From: Scortum barcoo
Lineage: Eukaryota; Chordata; Actinopteri; Centrarchiformes; Terapontidae
Direction of reading: 5' to 3'
Assembly (NCBI GenBank): GCA_023238725.1
Contig: CM041551.1
Coordinates: 5,507,759 to 5,571,758 of the forward strand
Length of the DNA: 64,000 nucleotides
Shown here piece by piece: positions 1 through 12,100 of this stretch. The notes under the pieces were generated by a model. It was not told the DNA's origin. It worked only from the letters and a program-made list of their open reading frames with translations, and searched no databases. Position numbers and translations under genes: made by a program. Within the stretch, counting starts at the first letter, position 1. Each line of letters begins with the position of its first letter.

Positions 1-669
1 TTTAGTAAATAAATACAAGAGAGTTTCAAACAGATGCTTCAAACAACATTAAGCAAACAACAGAAGGGATGTGGATTCCAAACTGCATCATTAGGTCATC
101 ATCACTCAACATTAAATAAATATTTCAATCTAATAAAACACCACAGAAAAGTGCAGAATTGTGAAGGTCAAGGACTGAATATGGATGATTTAAACTCCAC
201 ATACAGTGACCTGCAGAAGCGTGCAGCAGGACAGCCAGAGTGCAGTAGCACCTGACAGGGAGGGGGACTTTCATATGAGGCATCTGCTAAAGCCTCAAGT
301 CGGTTATGTAACAACCCCCTGAGCGAGGAGGCCCGTGACATACACAGATGTGCAGGGATCACAGGCAGAACACGGCCCTCGTCAAAGCTCCGCTAACATC
401 TGCTATGTGAGAATAAACATCCCCGTGTTCAGAGATGGAGGCCGAGATCTCACCGTCCCTTCATGAAATACATTCATCTAAAACACTTTTTATGTGTTGT
501 CACTGTTTGACGTTAAGCCTCTGAAAATGATTTCTCATAACTCTGCTGAGTTTGAGGTTTAAGAATTACACATTTTAGTTTATGCTGATGTTTCGTTTAA
601 ATTGTACATGTATTAGTATGCAGAGATCATGTGGCTGCAAGTGACGATCATCACAAAGTACAGGCTCAC
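1..669 (-). other. pfkp: pfkp intron 2 (partial)
   Basis: This is the 5' part of the intron after exon 2, starting with GTGAGC at 669. It is AT-rich single-copy-looking DNA. I searched all three minus-strand frames for the expected exon 3 (GYQG-type start, then a VGGT..GSARC-like segment) and did not find it, so the intron continues past the left edge. Confidence 0.7.
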
Positions 670-743
670 CTCATGAATGAAATAAACTTTTGCTCCCACA
701 TATAACCCCATTCGAACCACCGCACGTACAGCAGCATTCATCC
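670..743 (-). CDS. pfkp: pfkp coding exon 2
   Basis: This 74-bp exon is preceded by a clean polypyrimidine tract and CAG acceptor (TTCTTTTTTCTTTCAG, 759-744) and followed by a GTGAGC donor (669-664). With the single base carried over from exon 1 it encodes 25 residues: GMNAAVRAVVRM, then GLYVGAKV, then YFIHE, ending in phase 0. This is the classic second coding exon of vertebrate PFK genes, which continues ATP-site and N-domain core elements. The AVVRMG and YVGAKVYFI residues favour PFKP: as recalled, muscle PFK has VGIFTGARVFF and liver PFK has AVTRMG. The next exon should begin GYQG-like but is not present in positions 1-669, so the gene runs off the left edge. Confidence 0.93.
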
Positions 744-2544
744 CTGAAAGAAAAAAGAAAGACATCTTAACAATAAAGGAAACGTTGCACAACACTGCAG
801 TGATGAGCAGAGTAAACACTTTAAAGAGGAGACAGCACACATGCTTAAGTTTTAACAAATCATCATAACATCCTGATTTGCATGGCTGTTCCACAGTTGC
901 TGTGTGGACCTCCACTTCATCTCTTTCACAAAGAACTGCAGCAGTAAAACTTTCATTTTCTCTCTCTGAGCATTTATGTGCCTTGAATGTGTGGGGCCCT
1001 ATATGTTTATCTGTATTTATGCCGTCTATCTGTGGCTTGAGTTAGATTTTTGGTCTCTCTGCAGCACACTGCCATTTTTGGTCAAAAGGTTTCCAGGCTC
1101 CTCCCCCAGCCTCTCACTTACTTTGTGGTTAGTCTAAGTGAAAGTGAACTCAGTAACCAAAGAGGTGCAGCTCTGTGACTTGAATGTCAACGGCAGGTTA
1201 GTTTAAACACTGAAAGTGGGGATAACGGATATACAGCTTCACCCACAGCAGGGCAGACAGGAACTTGGCTGACCGGAGAAAGTATAAACAACAAAGAGCA
1301 CTCCTTTCTCTGCACAAACTGGAGAACACTACGGCTCCGATGGCAGCCAAGCACCGCTGTTACTTAGCAACACAAAGGTTTAGGCCACTGGGGAAGTGGA
1401 AAAGATGCCAATGAAAGTGAAACTCATGGAGGTACTTCGAAGTAAAAACTTTTCAGAAATTAGGGTTTTTCTCTCTTACATGGAAAGCCATAGAACAAAG
1501 AAACAATTCATGACAGCGTCCAGTGTAACCGCCTGTGACTTATTGTCTTGTTATGTAACTGTGTTCAAATGAGCAGCCTGCTATCATCACAGTCAGAGAG
1601 ATCAGAGGAGGTTCAGAGACTGGCCTACAGGATGAGAGTGAAACAGAGAGAGAGAGAGATGAACTTTAAAGATTATCAGAGAAGTGTATCTTTGGTGTTT
1701 CTTGTCGAGGCCTTTATCAGAGCTGAAAGTCAAGTTTACCCTCCTTGCTGTGCGGGGCTGTCACTTTGTGCAGATCGAGTGAAAAGACTAACCCAAGGCT
1801 ACACAATGCCCTCTGACACTGACATTCAGCTCCTGTCATGCATGCCACAGCCTCATTGGTTTGCTCTGGGGCCAACTCCATGCCTCTTTTCTGCATGTGT
1901 GTGTGTGTGCGCATTCATGTGTGTGCCAACGGCGAACTCTAATTCTGCAGCCACCCACCAAAGATCGATTCGCTTCTCCAGAGCCGCGGAGAGCTATAGT
2001 GTAGATAACCCGACTGCCAATTAACTTGCAGCAAACTGCAGTCCTGCTCGGTGCTGGTCGAGCAGGGAATGTCAGATAAAACAACACCTCCAGGGTAACT
2101 TCCCACAGGCCTCCCCCTTTCACAGAAGACCTTTGGACACGTCGCAGTAGGAAAACATTTAATGAGTGATGGCTGAATGCCATTTAGCTGCTTCGGCTGG
2201 CACTGTGAATGCCAGCTCAGACTTACAGGAACACTTGTCACAACAGAGTGATGGCTGATGCTGTTGGTTACACGTGTGCTTTTCCTACTAACTTATTAAA
2301 ATGTCTGCTGGGGGCAAGGACTTTTACCAGACAGTCTAAAGTGACCTTCATCAGATACACAACAAAATGGGGACTTTCCATAATTCAATAGATAAATATG
2401 ATAATATACCTGTGCATCAACACAGAAACACCAAGTTAATAAGACAACCTACTTAGATCTATTTCAGATATCCTTTGCTGAATGTTTTTCTACCACTTTA
2501 GATATTAAACAGTCAGTGTCATGGTGGACTTAACTGAGTTTAAG

Positions 2545-2715
2545 CCAAATAATAACTTTTTTCCCCTGTAAACGTTTTTTTGGGAGGAATTTTTCCTCGT
2601 CAGAGTCAAGGGTCTAAGGACAGAGGGTGTCTTATGTTGTGCAGCTTGTGAAGCCCCTTGAAGCAAACCATGATTTGTGAAACTGGGCTATGGAGATGAA
2701 AATGACATGACTCTA
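2545..2715 (+). repeat. Dispersed teleost repeat, family G copy 1 (SINE or LINE 3'-end type)
   Basis: It contains GGGTCTAAGGACAGAGGGTG, then TTGTGAAGCCCCTTGAAG, then TGATTTGTGAAACTGGGCTA. This aligns, at roughly three quarters identity by eye, with the reverse complement of 32738-32866. From recalled teleost sequence this is a very common interspersed repeat (the 'seen as ggctttacagattgtaaagccc' type). The class is uncertain. It lies inside pfkp intron 1, antisense to the gene. Confidence 0.65.
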
Positions 2716-2990
2716 TAATCATAGTACCACCGGTCAAAATCAGGCTGTCTGGAAGACGCCTTTAACCAGAAATACAAGCTAGAACATCTTCAACATGTTA
2801 CATTACTGTAAACTCTGGCATGACTTGTCTCTAAAATGACCTTATCATTAAATTATCACTATAGGGCTTCTAGCTACAGGCAGATTTCACTGAATAACTT
2901 CTAGTTTCTGCCTCCAGAATTCATATGAAACATCATTTACAGAATTTCATTGCTATTAAAGTGCAGTGCTTGGTAGGAGAGTTTCGAAGG

Positions 2991-3014
2991 TGTGTATGTG
3001 TGTGTGTGTGTATA
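2991..3014. repeat. (TG)n microsatellite
   Basis: About 12 TG units with one TA interruption, followed by a TATATAACT duplication, inside pfkp intron 1. Confidence 0.9.
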
Positions 3015-3524
3015 TAACTAAGTGTGTATATAACTGGTAAGTGTATAACTGCTGTGTGTATTATCGGTGTGTGTCTAAGCGGTGTTACAGTCAGATCTGA
3101 GGGACGAGCCGGTGAGCACGTGACCCGTGTTTCCTGTGTGACGCAGCCGGTCGGCGGTGCTGTATGCAGCCCATCACGTACACAGGATACAGACGGCCCT
3201 CACACACCACCCCCCCTCAGCATCAACATGTTAACTCTGCCGGCCTGCGCTCTCTGCCCCCCCACTCAGCTGGCCTGAGGGTTGGTTAAACGTGAGAGAC
3301 ACAGCGGCCTCTTAACAAGCAGTAATAAGCACTGTGGTGAGGAGGAGGAGGACACGGCTCGACCTTGGCGGCTCTTTTTAACGCCGTCACAAACTCAATG
3401 ACAAAGGATGCTGCTGTTAGCTAGCTAACATGGCGGGCTTCCTCAATGAAGGGCTGTTTCACCGGGCTGCTCCGGTAATGTCTGCCTGCCGGCCTTCCTC
3501 TCACGGCAGCAGACATTACCTAAC

Positions 3525-3557
3525 AGGAGGAGGAGGAGGAGGAAGAGGAGGTGGAGG
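3525..3557. repeat. GGA-rich microsatellite in pfkp intron 1
   Basis: Imperfect (AGG)n tract on the plus strand, purine-rich, about 40 bases inside intron 1 from the exon 1 donor. On the transcribed strand it is a CTC/CCT pyrimidine tract; its minus-strand translation is a run of leucines, which is not a real protein feature. Confidence 0.85.
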
Positions 3558-3600
3558 CGTGTGTGGTCCGCACAGACACGGTGTGACAGCCCCGGTTTAC

Positions 3601-3694
3601 CTTGAGCATCCCCTCCGCTGGTCAGCACCGCGATGGCTTTCCCCGCTCCCAGCAGGTTCTCAAAGAAGATCTTCTTGCTGTCCGGCTGCGCCAT
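3601..3694 (-). CDS. pfkp: pfkp coding exon 1 (ATP-dependent 6-phosphofructokinase, platelet type; N-terminus)
   Basis: The first coding exon gives 31 codons plus one base. It starts at the ATG at 3694-3692, in strong start context (A at -3, G at +4). The peptide opens MAQPDSKK, then FFENLLGAGKAI, then AVLTSGGDAQ, the glycine-rich ATP-binding start of the N-terminal catalytic half of eukaryotic PFK. The exon ends in phase 1 at CAAG, followed by a GTAAAC donor at 3600-3595. Splicing to exon 2 completes GGDAQG-MNAAVR. PFK phosphorylates fructose 6-phosphate to fructose 1,6-bisphosphate with ATP, the committed glycolytic step, as a cytosolic tetramer. The divergent N-terminal tail plus the exon 2 residues fit the platelet (P) isoform better than muscle or liver forms. 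Teleosts may carry pfkpa and pfkpb, and I cannot tell which this is. The upstream in-frame GTG at 3700 is not a plausible start. Confidence 0.93.
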
Positions 3695-4015
3695 TTTCAC
3701 AGCGGCTCAGTGCTTGTCCCGGTCGGTAAAATAACAGAGTGGATGTTAACGGTGTAAAAGTGCTGCTAAAATGATGAAGGGCAACAGCTCTGCCCCCTCC
3801 CCCGTACCTGCGCCTGCCCGCTGTGCTGTCAGACTGCCTGTTCCGCATCTATCCGCCGATTCGCATTGACCGACCGTGAGGGGAGAAAGAGTGACGGCGC
3901 CGGGAGCCAATCGCATCTCGCTCCGGGTTGGCTTTGAACCAATGGGGAGAAGCGCGGACGGTATGTGGGCGGGGCTGAGAGTGTGAGGATGATGGTGTGC
4001 ATGGCAGCTGTCACT
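3695..4015 (-). promoter_or_regulatory. pfkp: pfkp 5' UTR and CpG-rich promoter
   Basis: CpG dinucleotides are dense here compared with the flanking DNA. Elements seen are a GC box GGGCGGGGC (3967-3975), two CCAAT pentamers on the plus strand (3907-3911 and 3939-3943), and a C-rich run (3791-3803). No TATA box is evident, which fits a housekeeping CpG-island promoter. The transcription start cannot be fixed; the 5' UTR probably begins between about 3720 and 3900. The arrangement (CpG island, CCAAT, Sp1-type site, then ATG with a good context) supports minus-strand transcription into pfkp. Confidence 0.7.
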
Positions 4016-7000
4016 GGACGTTGTTGAAGGGCAGAGACAGATAAATGAAGTTTATCTCGCTCAAGTACCCATCAGTTTTTTTAGAAATATTTGTTCCGGG
4101 AATAGCTGGAGAACAGTGAGATGACACAGGTCTCATCAGACACTGAGGGATAATCTAACGGTGTAACGTCGATGCAATGACGCAGCGTTGCAATGTAACA
4201 CATCAGTGGAGACAAAATGAACAAATGTGCACACATGCTGAAGATGATAGATGATTTCCTCTGGAGCTGTACAGCCTGCTGAAGACATGACTGACTGTGA
4301 AGAACAGAATTCCTTCAATTTTCAATAAATTCACATTATTTTTGTTTTTGCCACATTATGCTGCACAGCTCAGATTTGACCTATTCCAGTATTGTGTTGT
4401 TGATGTTTTATCTGTATTCATGTCATGTCATGTCATTCAGGTCATAATTCACCAGCCTCCAAAGTGTTCTCATTACAGTCAGGCCTAAAAGCCCTCTGTG
4501 AACACTGCCATGAACTGGCTCCAAGTTTAGACACAAAAAAGGGAGAACATACACAAGGTTGAAGGTAAAAAATAAAACAGTTAATTAAATAAAGCCATTA
4601 ACAAAACACATTCATGAGATGTGAACAATCAGACACACCAGTGATGTACGTGTGTTAGTGGGAAACAGTGTATTGAGATGTTGCATGCCAAAAGATAAGA
4701 CAAAACGTAGCAACCAAACCAGGAGATCCTCGAGGAGCTGAGAGAGAGACCAGCAGACTAACTGACTTCCAGCTTTGTTGCTTCACCAGCTCACCAGTGC
4801 GGGTGAGAAACAGGGTCAGTAACAACCTGCACACTGACAGCAAGCAGAGGAGAAGCACAATCAGGCCAGTCACACAGCATGGACATCAGTATTGGAGTTG
4901 GTTTTAGCCTCTCTGTCTCCATCCAGTGGAAAAATGACTAATTACAAGCAGAAAGAAAAAAAAAACTTGGCTGCATCAACCAAAAATACACATCTGTGGC
5001 TGGACATGTTTTTTTTTTATTTTCTAGGATCAGACTGGTTTAATTTCTGGCTTTCTCTCTCTGAAAGTATTCTGCTCCATGTTAAACACAGTTCCTGCAA
5101 TCACCTGGGCGACACATCACAAAAACTTTCAAGGTGTTTGGAATTTATGGAGCCACAGAGACAAGACATTACCACTTTTTAATCAATTCATTTTCTGTTG
5201 AAGTCACTCATTGAAGTCACAGTCCCCAATGTCAGTCTGTCTCTGCTGCTTTTCCTCAGATTAAAACTCAGAAAGTTTAGCAGTCCTGGGGTATAATCAT
5301 AATTTGAAAATCAAGTCATTTCAAAATCATCGCCCTGTTTGAATACTATAATTTTAGCTGCTTTACCTTGTCTGATGAGCTGGAAACAGTCTGTCCCACA
5401 TGACATCCAGAGGGAAGACTTAATCACACATATTTGATTTAATCATTCATTTGGAACATCTAGAAGTCTTACTGATACATGGATACACAGGGAACAGTAA
5501 ATAAAGTAATAAGGGAGTGTTTATGGTCATACGTCATTGTACCTATACTTAAGATGAGGCTGGGATATCCAACCTTATTGCACAGACTGAAATTTCATGA
5601 GTCATCCCTGGAAGTCAGTCATAGAGGCACATCACACACGTCTTTCAGCTCTGCAGTAACACTGATCCTGAATATCATGTTTGTTGTCATGTTGCAAATC
5701 AGTGTATTTTAGATTATTGAAAGTAAGTGTTGTAAATACCAATTATGCATCTTAGGGGTCATTTTTATTTGGTGTTATCTTGTGAATTGTCACCAAATAT
5801 AATTTATTTTTGTCTTAACGTTTTTGTGTTGTGATAGTAAAATGCTGCTAATAAAAAAAAATGTTCTCCATTATCCTCAAATGCTACTTCACTCTTACTT
5901 GTGCTTGTGCTTCTTTTTTATCTCTTTCTTCTGGGAGAGGGAATTGCTTCCTTTACATTAGCAAGCCTCCCTCCCTTCAGGCGTTTACAGCAATCATATG
6001 GTTTCACTCCATGGGGCTGCTGAGGAGACAGCTTTGCTGGGAACTGCAGAAATGACGCTGCCAGCTGGAAACCCGAGTAAAGCCTCTTCATTTTGTGTTT
6101 GATCTGCTCTCTTCGGTTTTCGCCTTGAAAGCCCCGTATCTGTTAAATGATGTCATCTGCCACAGTACAGTATGTAACCTGAGAAGTGTCAAACTAAGCA
6201 GTGTGCAGAGGAGATTTTAATCTATGTGAAAAATAGGTATAAGTGACTTAAATACACAGCATATGTACATGGTTTTAGTTTTTATTTATGCAGCAGCAAC
6301 ACATTGCCAGTGTATATGATTATAGCCTGCTGTAAGTATCCATTTAAGCATTAAGTGACAAGTAGGATTTCTAAGCTGCCAATTAAACTAGCCACTTAGA
6401 GAAGCATGGGAAACAGCAGTATTATCTCTCATATACAGAGGTGTAAACAGCCCACAGAGAGCTCCAATGGCTGGCGAGTTGCCACCAGTGTTGTTTTCAC
6501 ATGGTACCTGTGCAGTAAATAGACATGTGCATTTAAAGAGCTGGCTCACACGGGAAAGTGAGCCTTTGTCTCTGCCTGTTACACCCTGTTAGCTTCATCC
6601 TGCAAGCCCATAAAGAAAAATGATACTGATCGCAGAAAGAATGGCTGAATAAACTGCAGCGAAGGGAAATGAATAACGTCTGTGGGTCTGCTGTTGGTGG
6701 GATTTAATGGCGCATTGAGAGACTGTCTGGAGCAAAGGGTGCAAAATGTGACATGTGAGCTGAGATGCTGTGATAGCCTGCAGGTAAAGCTCCCCTGGCA
6801 TGTGAAAGGCTGCTCTTTAAAAGTCAGTGCATTCTTACATGGATGTCCTGAGAGACGGGCGTGTCGGGCTGAAAGGAAGAAGAGAAAAAGAAGCATTGAC
6901 TTTTCTATCAAGTTATTATTTAAAACTATTACAGCCATTACAGTCTGTCATTCAGAAAACCTTATTTTGTCTCGGTGTTGCTAAGCAGCCTTTGCTGAGG

Positions 7001-7635
7001 TGTTTTTTTCTGTGGATGAAATTTAACTTCCTGTGCAATGCTTTTTATTTGAAGCTATTTCTTATTTGAACCACACAGTTAAATGCCTCACTTCTTTGAT
7101 GTCATTTCATTTTTTTCCAAGAATGACCATCCAGACACTGAGTATTAATAACATACTCAGTGTTGAATTATTATGTTGCTGTTGCAGCTGGTGAGTGAAC
7201 TGCCCAATGAAAATAATCTCCATTTGTAAAAGGAGCACACAGAAGTAAACCTCACATTCTTCACTGTAAAATCATGACCAAAAAATAAGAAAAACAAAGG
7301 AAGTCTTTACATGAATGTGTGTTGTCAAGCACAACACAGCTAATAATGAATTTGGAATTCATAAACCTGGCCAATATGAGATTCAAAACTTGACTTTACA
7401 CTAATTGCTAATAGTCAATGTTTTATGCTCATATTAGTCTGAAAAACTTTGCAAAGAAAGTTGTTGTTTAACTCATTGTTTCACCAATGTGTTCCTAAAA
7501 GGGTGAAAAAGCCCTTTAATCACTGCACCTATCCAATGGTGGGTGGATGCAGTAAATTAAGTATTTAAATATGCAATATTAATGATGTGTCAATAAAATC
7601 ACAAGACTAACAGTCTACAACTGAACCAGCAGCTC
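4016..7635. other. Intergenic, upstream of pfkp; nothing recognised except a hairpin
   Basis: AT-rich non-coding DNA. No exon-like segment with plausible splice sites and protein similarity was found on either strand. It contains a short (CATGT)n tract near 4421-4437, A-runs near 4959 and 5853, and an 11-bp inverted repeat at 7135-7163 listed separately. Confidence 0.6.
7135..7163. repeat. 11-bp perfect inverted repeat (small hairpin)
   Basis: ACACTGAGTAT (7135-7145) and ATACTCAGTGT (7153-7163) are perfect reverse complements around a 7-base TAATAAC spacer. No transposon ends or gene lie next to it. It could be a chance palindrome or part of a decayed MITE. Confidence 0.7.
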
Positions 7636-8432
7636 TGGGATTTTGGCGCAGTGGTGCTTTGAGCTAAATGCTAACATTAGCATCCTAATGTGCACATTTC
7701 AAGATTACAAGAATTTATCACTGAACAACAATTTACATCAGCAATCATTGGTAATGAAATTCTTAAATATCAGGCTCCCTAAACAATGCTTAAAAAATGA
7801 TATTAACAAGAATAGAAACACTCAATAAAAATAGAGTAAGAGTAAAATATAAAATAAAAAAATAATAAAAAATAGTACTAGAGGAATAAAATAAATATAT
7901 ATATTTATTTTATATTTGTCTTATATATATATATAACACCGTAAAATATAAATTCTACAATTAAAATATAAACAAAATAATATACATCTGAACAGAGATA
8001 TACAATAAAATATACAATAGAAAATGATGGTACGCATGTGTAATGTCTGGCTTGTTCACCATCTTGGTTTGGCATGTTTGCATGTTAACGTTTGATAATT
8101 ACCGCTAACGTACAGCCAAGGATAATGGCATGTATTTTTACAGGTGGTGTCAACAACGTAATTTTTTTTTTTTACTTGACGATTACACTTGATGAAAAGT
8201 CAAGGGAAAACAACATGTTTCATCCCGAGGGGACCATAAACGTCTGTCCCAAATTTCACAACAATCCATCCAGTGGTTTTGAGATATTTCAGACCACAAC
8301 CGTCAAACATGGTGCTAAAAGAGTTAAAACCAGGGGGTCGCCAAAGTCAGTATCCTCTGATGACCACGAATGTGCTAAACTTAATGGTAATCCACCCAAT
8401 AGTTGTAGATATTTCAGTCTTAATTGAGGCCA
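7636..8432 (+). repeat. Dispersed teleost repeat, family H copy 1 (interrupted by AT-rich insert)
   Basis: The left part (GAGCTAAATGCTAACATTAGC, 7660-7680) and right part (8055-8432: TTCACCATCTTGGTTTGGCATG, then GATGAAAAGTCAAGG, then GAGGGGACCATAAACGTCTG, then ATCCACCCAATAGTTGTAGA) match a repeat recalled as extremely common in teleosts. The same segments occur at 43075-43435. Between them, 7830-8030 is an AT-rich low-complexity stretch with a (TA)n core at 7894-7935. The 111-codon ORF at 8092-8427 is just this repeat and is not a gene. Confidence 0.7.
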
Positions 8433-9033
8433 TGGCTACACTGCATGTATTATACTATTTTTCCCAGTTTCCCAGTTTCCCAGTTACAGGAGTCCCTCCA
8501 TTGTACTGTATCAAAGCCGCACAGTGCTAATCAGCTGATAGGGGATATCTAATATAGCAGCAACTGAAGCGCCAGTATCACCTAATCCTAATCCATTATT
8601 AGGCATTAGTGAAAACTATGAGGCTGATTATAACCATTCCCCCCCAGCAGAGGTCACTCACGACACCATCTCAAATCCCAGGGTGCTGTCTCCCTTAAGG
8701 AGGACCTCATTCTCTGTCAAATTACATTTCCTGCTTGTAATTTTACACCAAAAACCTTATTGCATTGCTCAGTTAGTGAGCTGTGTCCCAGAGGAAATCA
8801 GGTCCCAATCTGAGTAGGACTGTGCAATGCAGGCTCGCATTGATTGTCTGTTTATTGGCTGGAGGCTGTCATTCAGTTTGGTCCTCTTTGTCGGGATAAG
8901 GTTTTAGCAGATGTTGTGTCCTGGAGGGAGGGAGCTCAATCTTTATCCATCCTCGGAGCTGCTGAACCACAGAGAGCAGGTTCATGTCGAGCACAGAACT
9001 TTTCCAAATTTCTCATCAATATTTCTGAAAAAA
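8431..9033. other. Intergenic; short 8-bp tandem repeat
   Basis: Nothing gene-like. Three copies of an 8-base unit (CCCAGTTT) occur at 8463-8486, immediately after the family H repeat. The rest is unremarkable non-coding DNA. Confidence 0.6.
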
Positions 9034-9107
9034 TAAATGAATGATATGAATGATGAATGATATAAATGAATGAATGATAAATTATCACAGTTTATTATTA
9101 TAATATG

Positions 9108-9177
<70 letters not shown>

Positions 9178-9178
9178 T
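9034..9178. repeat. Compound microsatellite (TGAA)n-(TA)n-(CA)n
   Basis: A degenerate TGAA/TGA tract (9034-9080) is followed by about 20 TA units (9114-9154) running directly into about 11 CA units (9155-9176). Translation produces meaningless YIYI and VCVC strings. The length makes it likely to be polymorphic. Confidence 0.95.
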
Positions 9179-9180
9179 AT

Positions 9181-12100
9181 TTATATTTAATATGCTTATG
9201 CACGATCAAGTTTGTTTTTGAGTGAAAGCACGTTTTCAGCTCTGTAGTTGATTATGATCTAATGATATGATAAGATAGATAAGATAAAAATATATAAATG
9301 TTTATTACAAGTTGTGAGTAATTTATGTTTCATGTGACTATTCTACTATAGCTACTTTGCCACTTTAAAATTCCACATGAATGCTCTTAAACAACGGACA
9401 TGTGAGTTTTCCACCAGTACTTAAACGCAACATTTATTTATGGAACCTCTGAAAAGAGCAACACACACACTGTATGTAACCCAGGTGTGTCAGGTGGCAT
9501 TTGTCTGCAGAGGAAGCTCATAAAAAGCAAACATTATTAAATAACCATGTAGGTGGAAATAGAAATGTAGAATAATGACATTTATCCAAGCTGGCTGTAT
9601 TTATTTTTTAATTGTTTTAAATTTGTTATAAGTGGTTGGTGGCATTTACCCACAAATCATTACACACATTTGGGAATGTTGCTTTTATCTGTGGATCACA
9701 CACATTTGGCACTAATTTCCCTCCATACATCTTCCCCCATATTTGCATATTTGTAAGCACCCAGTAACTCCTTTATTGATACTACATGTGAAGTAAATAA
9801 TTCAACTATAGTGTGCAGGCTGCAATCTAAAGTGCAAATAAAATCAAATTATTGCAACTAATATAAAGCAACGCACTCGTATGCTTTTGTGCCTTTGCGT
9901 TCAATTCTAAACAAAGTGTAAATATAAACTGGTGACACACTGTACTGTTACGGACAGATGCAGAGGGACGCTGTGTTAGTTTTTCCCATCTTTTTTCATT
10001 CGAAGAGTGCAGCTCAGATTATTTACAATGTGTTTCCATCGCCGACATTAAAGTGGGATCATGTAAGGTGCACGCTGGAAAGACATTGTGAGCTAATGGT
10101 GTGTAAAAAGCGGAGAGCCGTGAACAATATCCTCCACGAGCAGAATATTATTGTGCTTGTCATGCATGTCTGGTGACGTGATGCACCATTTAGGCTGATG
10201 CATGGGCCTCATTAAAATATTGTACTTTGGAGATGCTTGAAGGCAGACTCTGCTTTACAGCTGATTTTAAATGCAGGAAAAATACTGTACGTGTGTGTGT
10301 TTAACCACGCTGATTATAAAGAAAAATAAGCATTACTTCAGTTTTATTTCTCTCTATCTTCAACAGGCAGATTCAGTTGGAAGTATTGTTACCAACAACC
10401 ACGAAAAAAGTAAGCAGTCTGAGGGTTAATAGAGGTCACATTTGGTATCAGGAACATATATTTTCAGCTGCAAGTCACAGGGAAGAAGAAAAAATGATGG
10501 GAAAAGTAACAAAAAGAACACAAAGAGATGGTTTATAATGTCAGGTAATAGCAAAAGGGTTGTGAACTGATTTCATTTCCTCTCTGATTGCCACATGGGA
10601 ACAAATGAGCGAGCTGCCAATCTGCCAAACTGATTTCGAAGGGGCCTCAGGTTGCTGATTAATGAAATGTGGGAGGACAAAAAGAGGGCTGCGAGCGGCG
10701 CCACAGCCTACCCACAATCCCTCACTGCTTTTTCTGATTGGGCTAATCACCCTATTGTCCCTCAGCACTTTGAGTCTGGCATGTTAACGGCAAGAAGAAA
10801 AGACTGACGGAAGGAATCGCACAGGAAACTGCATTTTCCCTTTTTAACCCACCAGCACCACCCCTCCACCGTCTCCCCTTTCTCCCACATCAAATCCTGC
10901 ACCATTACCTCCAGTTTTTCCATAACGCCTCATGTGTCATCCATCTAGCTCACTTTAATGGCAGCCTCATAATTATTTAGATGATTATGTGTTGCAAGCC
11001 ATTTAGCATGCTCAATGACACATGTTTAATTTATTTGCTGCTGCAGCTTCTCATGGAGGAACAGAGGGAAGAATTGAAGATGGTGTGATGGCGGCGGCGC
11101 CGCTGCCGTTGTGTGTGCTGCTAGCGAAGCAAATCACTGCCAAAATTGTTTGATAAATTGCAGCTGCTGATATAATATGCTATGCCACATCAAAGAGCTA
11201 ATGTGATACAAATAAGGTGTGCTTTGTGTAGCATTGCAAGGCAACGTTTGCTCGGGCTAATGGCGTGTGTCTTGGTTGACCAGTGAACCCACATAACACG
11301 CTGCACCATTGAGCAAGCTATTAGGACATGATAATGGGCGAAGCTGCCGGATGCCGAATGCGGTCTCGTTTCCTTCAAGGTTTCCACGACTCCAGCTGGA
11401 GGAAAACAGGGAAACGTGCAGTAAATTCACTGATGAATTTCACGTTGCTTCCTTATTTGAAGAAAATCAAAATATTTTCAGTCCACAGGCAAGAAAGAAA
11501 CATTTTTAGGGTAGTCACGGTCGTCTGTAGAGCTCAGATATATTTGCGAATATTATATATGGTAGAAAAAAAATGTAATTTAGGTAATATATGGAGAAAA
11601 GTATGGGAAAAAAGCATAAAGACTTCGACTTGATTTTATACCTGCACTTCTGTGATACTGCAATAGCGTCGGGCGACCACTAGAGAGGAGTATAACCTCA
11701 CTGAAAGGTAACAGATGGCACTGATTCCTCCTAATCCCTGAAGTGTTTTTGGTCTTACAAGATACAAAATGTTGTGTTTTTCAACAGCAGTGATGGTCTT
11801 TCCATTTGTAATCTGTTTTCTGTGTTTTCTGATTCTAAAATTGTCTATTCTTTTTGAGTAAAACTAGATTAAAAATTGAATTATATAATTAAGAATGAAA
11901 AAGAATATAAATTAAGTTTGATTATGTGCTTTTTCTATTCATCACTGAAAGTCTGCATGAAAATATTAGATGGTTTCGTTTGAAAATGTATTTTTAGATC
12001 TATGTATTTTATTACTTCACTTGGACATTTGGCTTTTCAAGAATGATGCATTTGGCAGAAGAAAGTTGTTTTCACTCACTCATAAGGGGGGAAGTTTCTC

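Larger units (their letters stand above)
744..3600 (-). other. pfkp: pfkp intron 1
   Basis: This 2857-bp phase-1 intron is bounded by GTAAAC (3600-3595) and TTTCAG (749-744). It holds a dispersed repeat at about 2545-2715, a TG microsatellite at 2991-3014, a short TG tract near 1897-1924 and a GGA-rich tract at 3525-3557. The first few hundred bases after exon 1 (about 3040-3600) remain CpG-richer and may belong to the promoter-associated island. No other exon was recognised on either strand. The 158-codon plus-strand reading frame at 1548-2024 has no protein-like features. Confidence 0.85.

Noticed and set aside
1..669. pfkp exon 3
   Set aside because: No minus-strand frame shows the expected GYQG start or downstream PFK motifs, and no suitable acceptor-exon-donor was found.
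1548..2024. 158-codon plus-strand open reading frame
   Set aside because: It lies in pfkp intron 1 on the opposite strand, includes a CVCVC string from a TG tract, and shows no domain or splice context.
3695..3815. Possible tiny 5' UTR intron (GCAG|GTACGG donor near 3808, TTTTAG near 3770 on the minus strand)
   Set aside because: The intron would be only about 40 bp, too short for normal vertebrate splicing.
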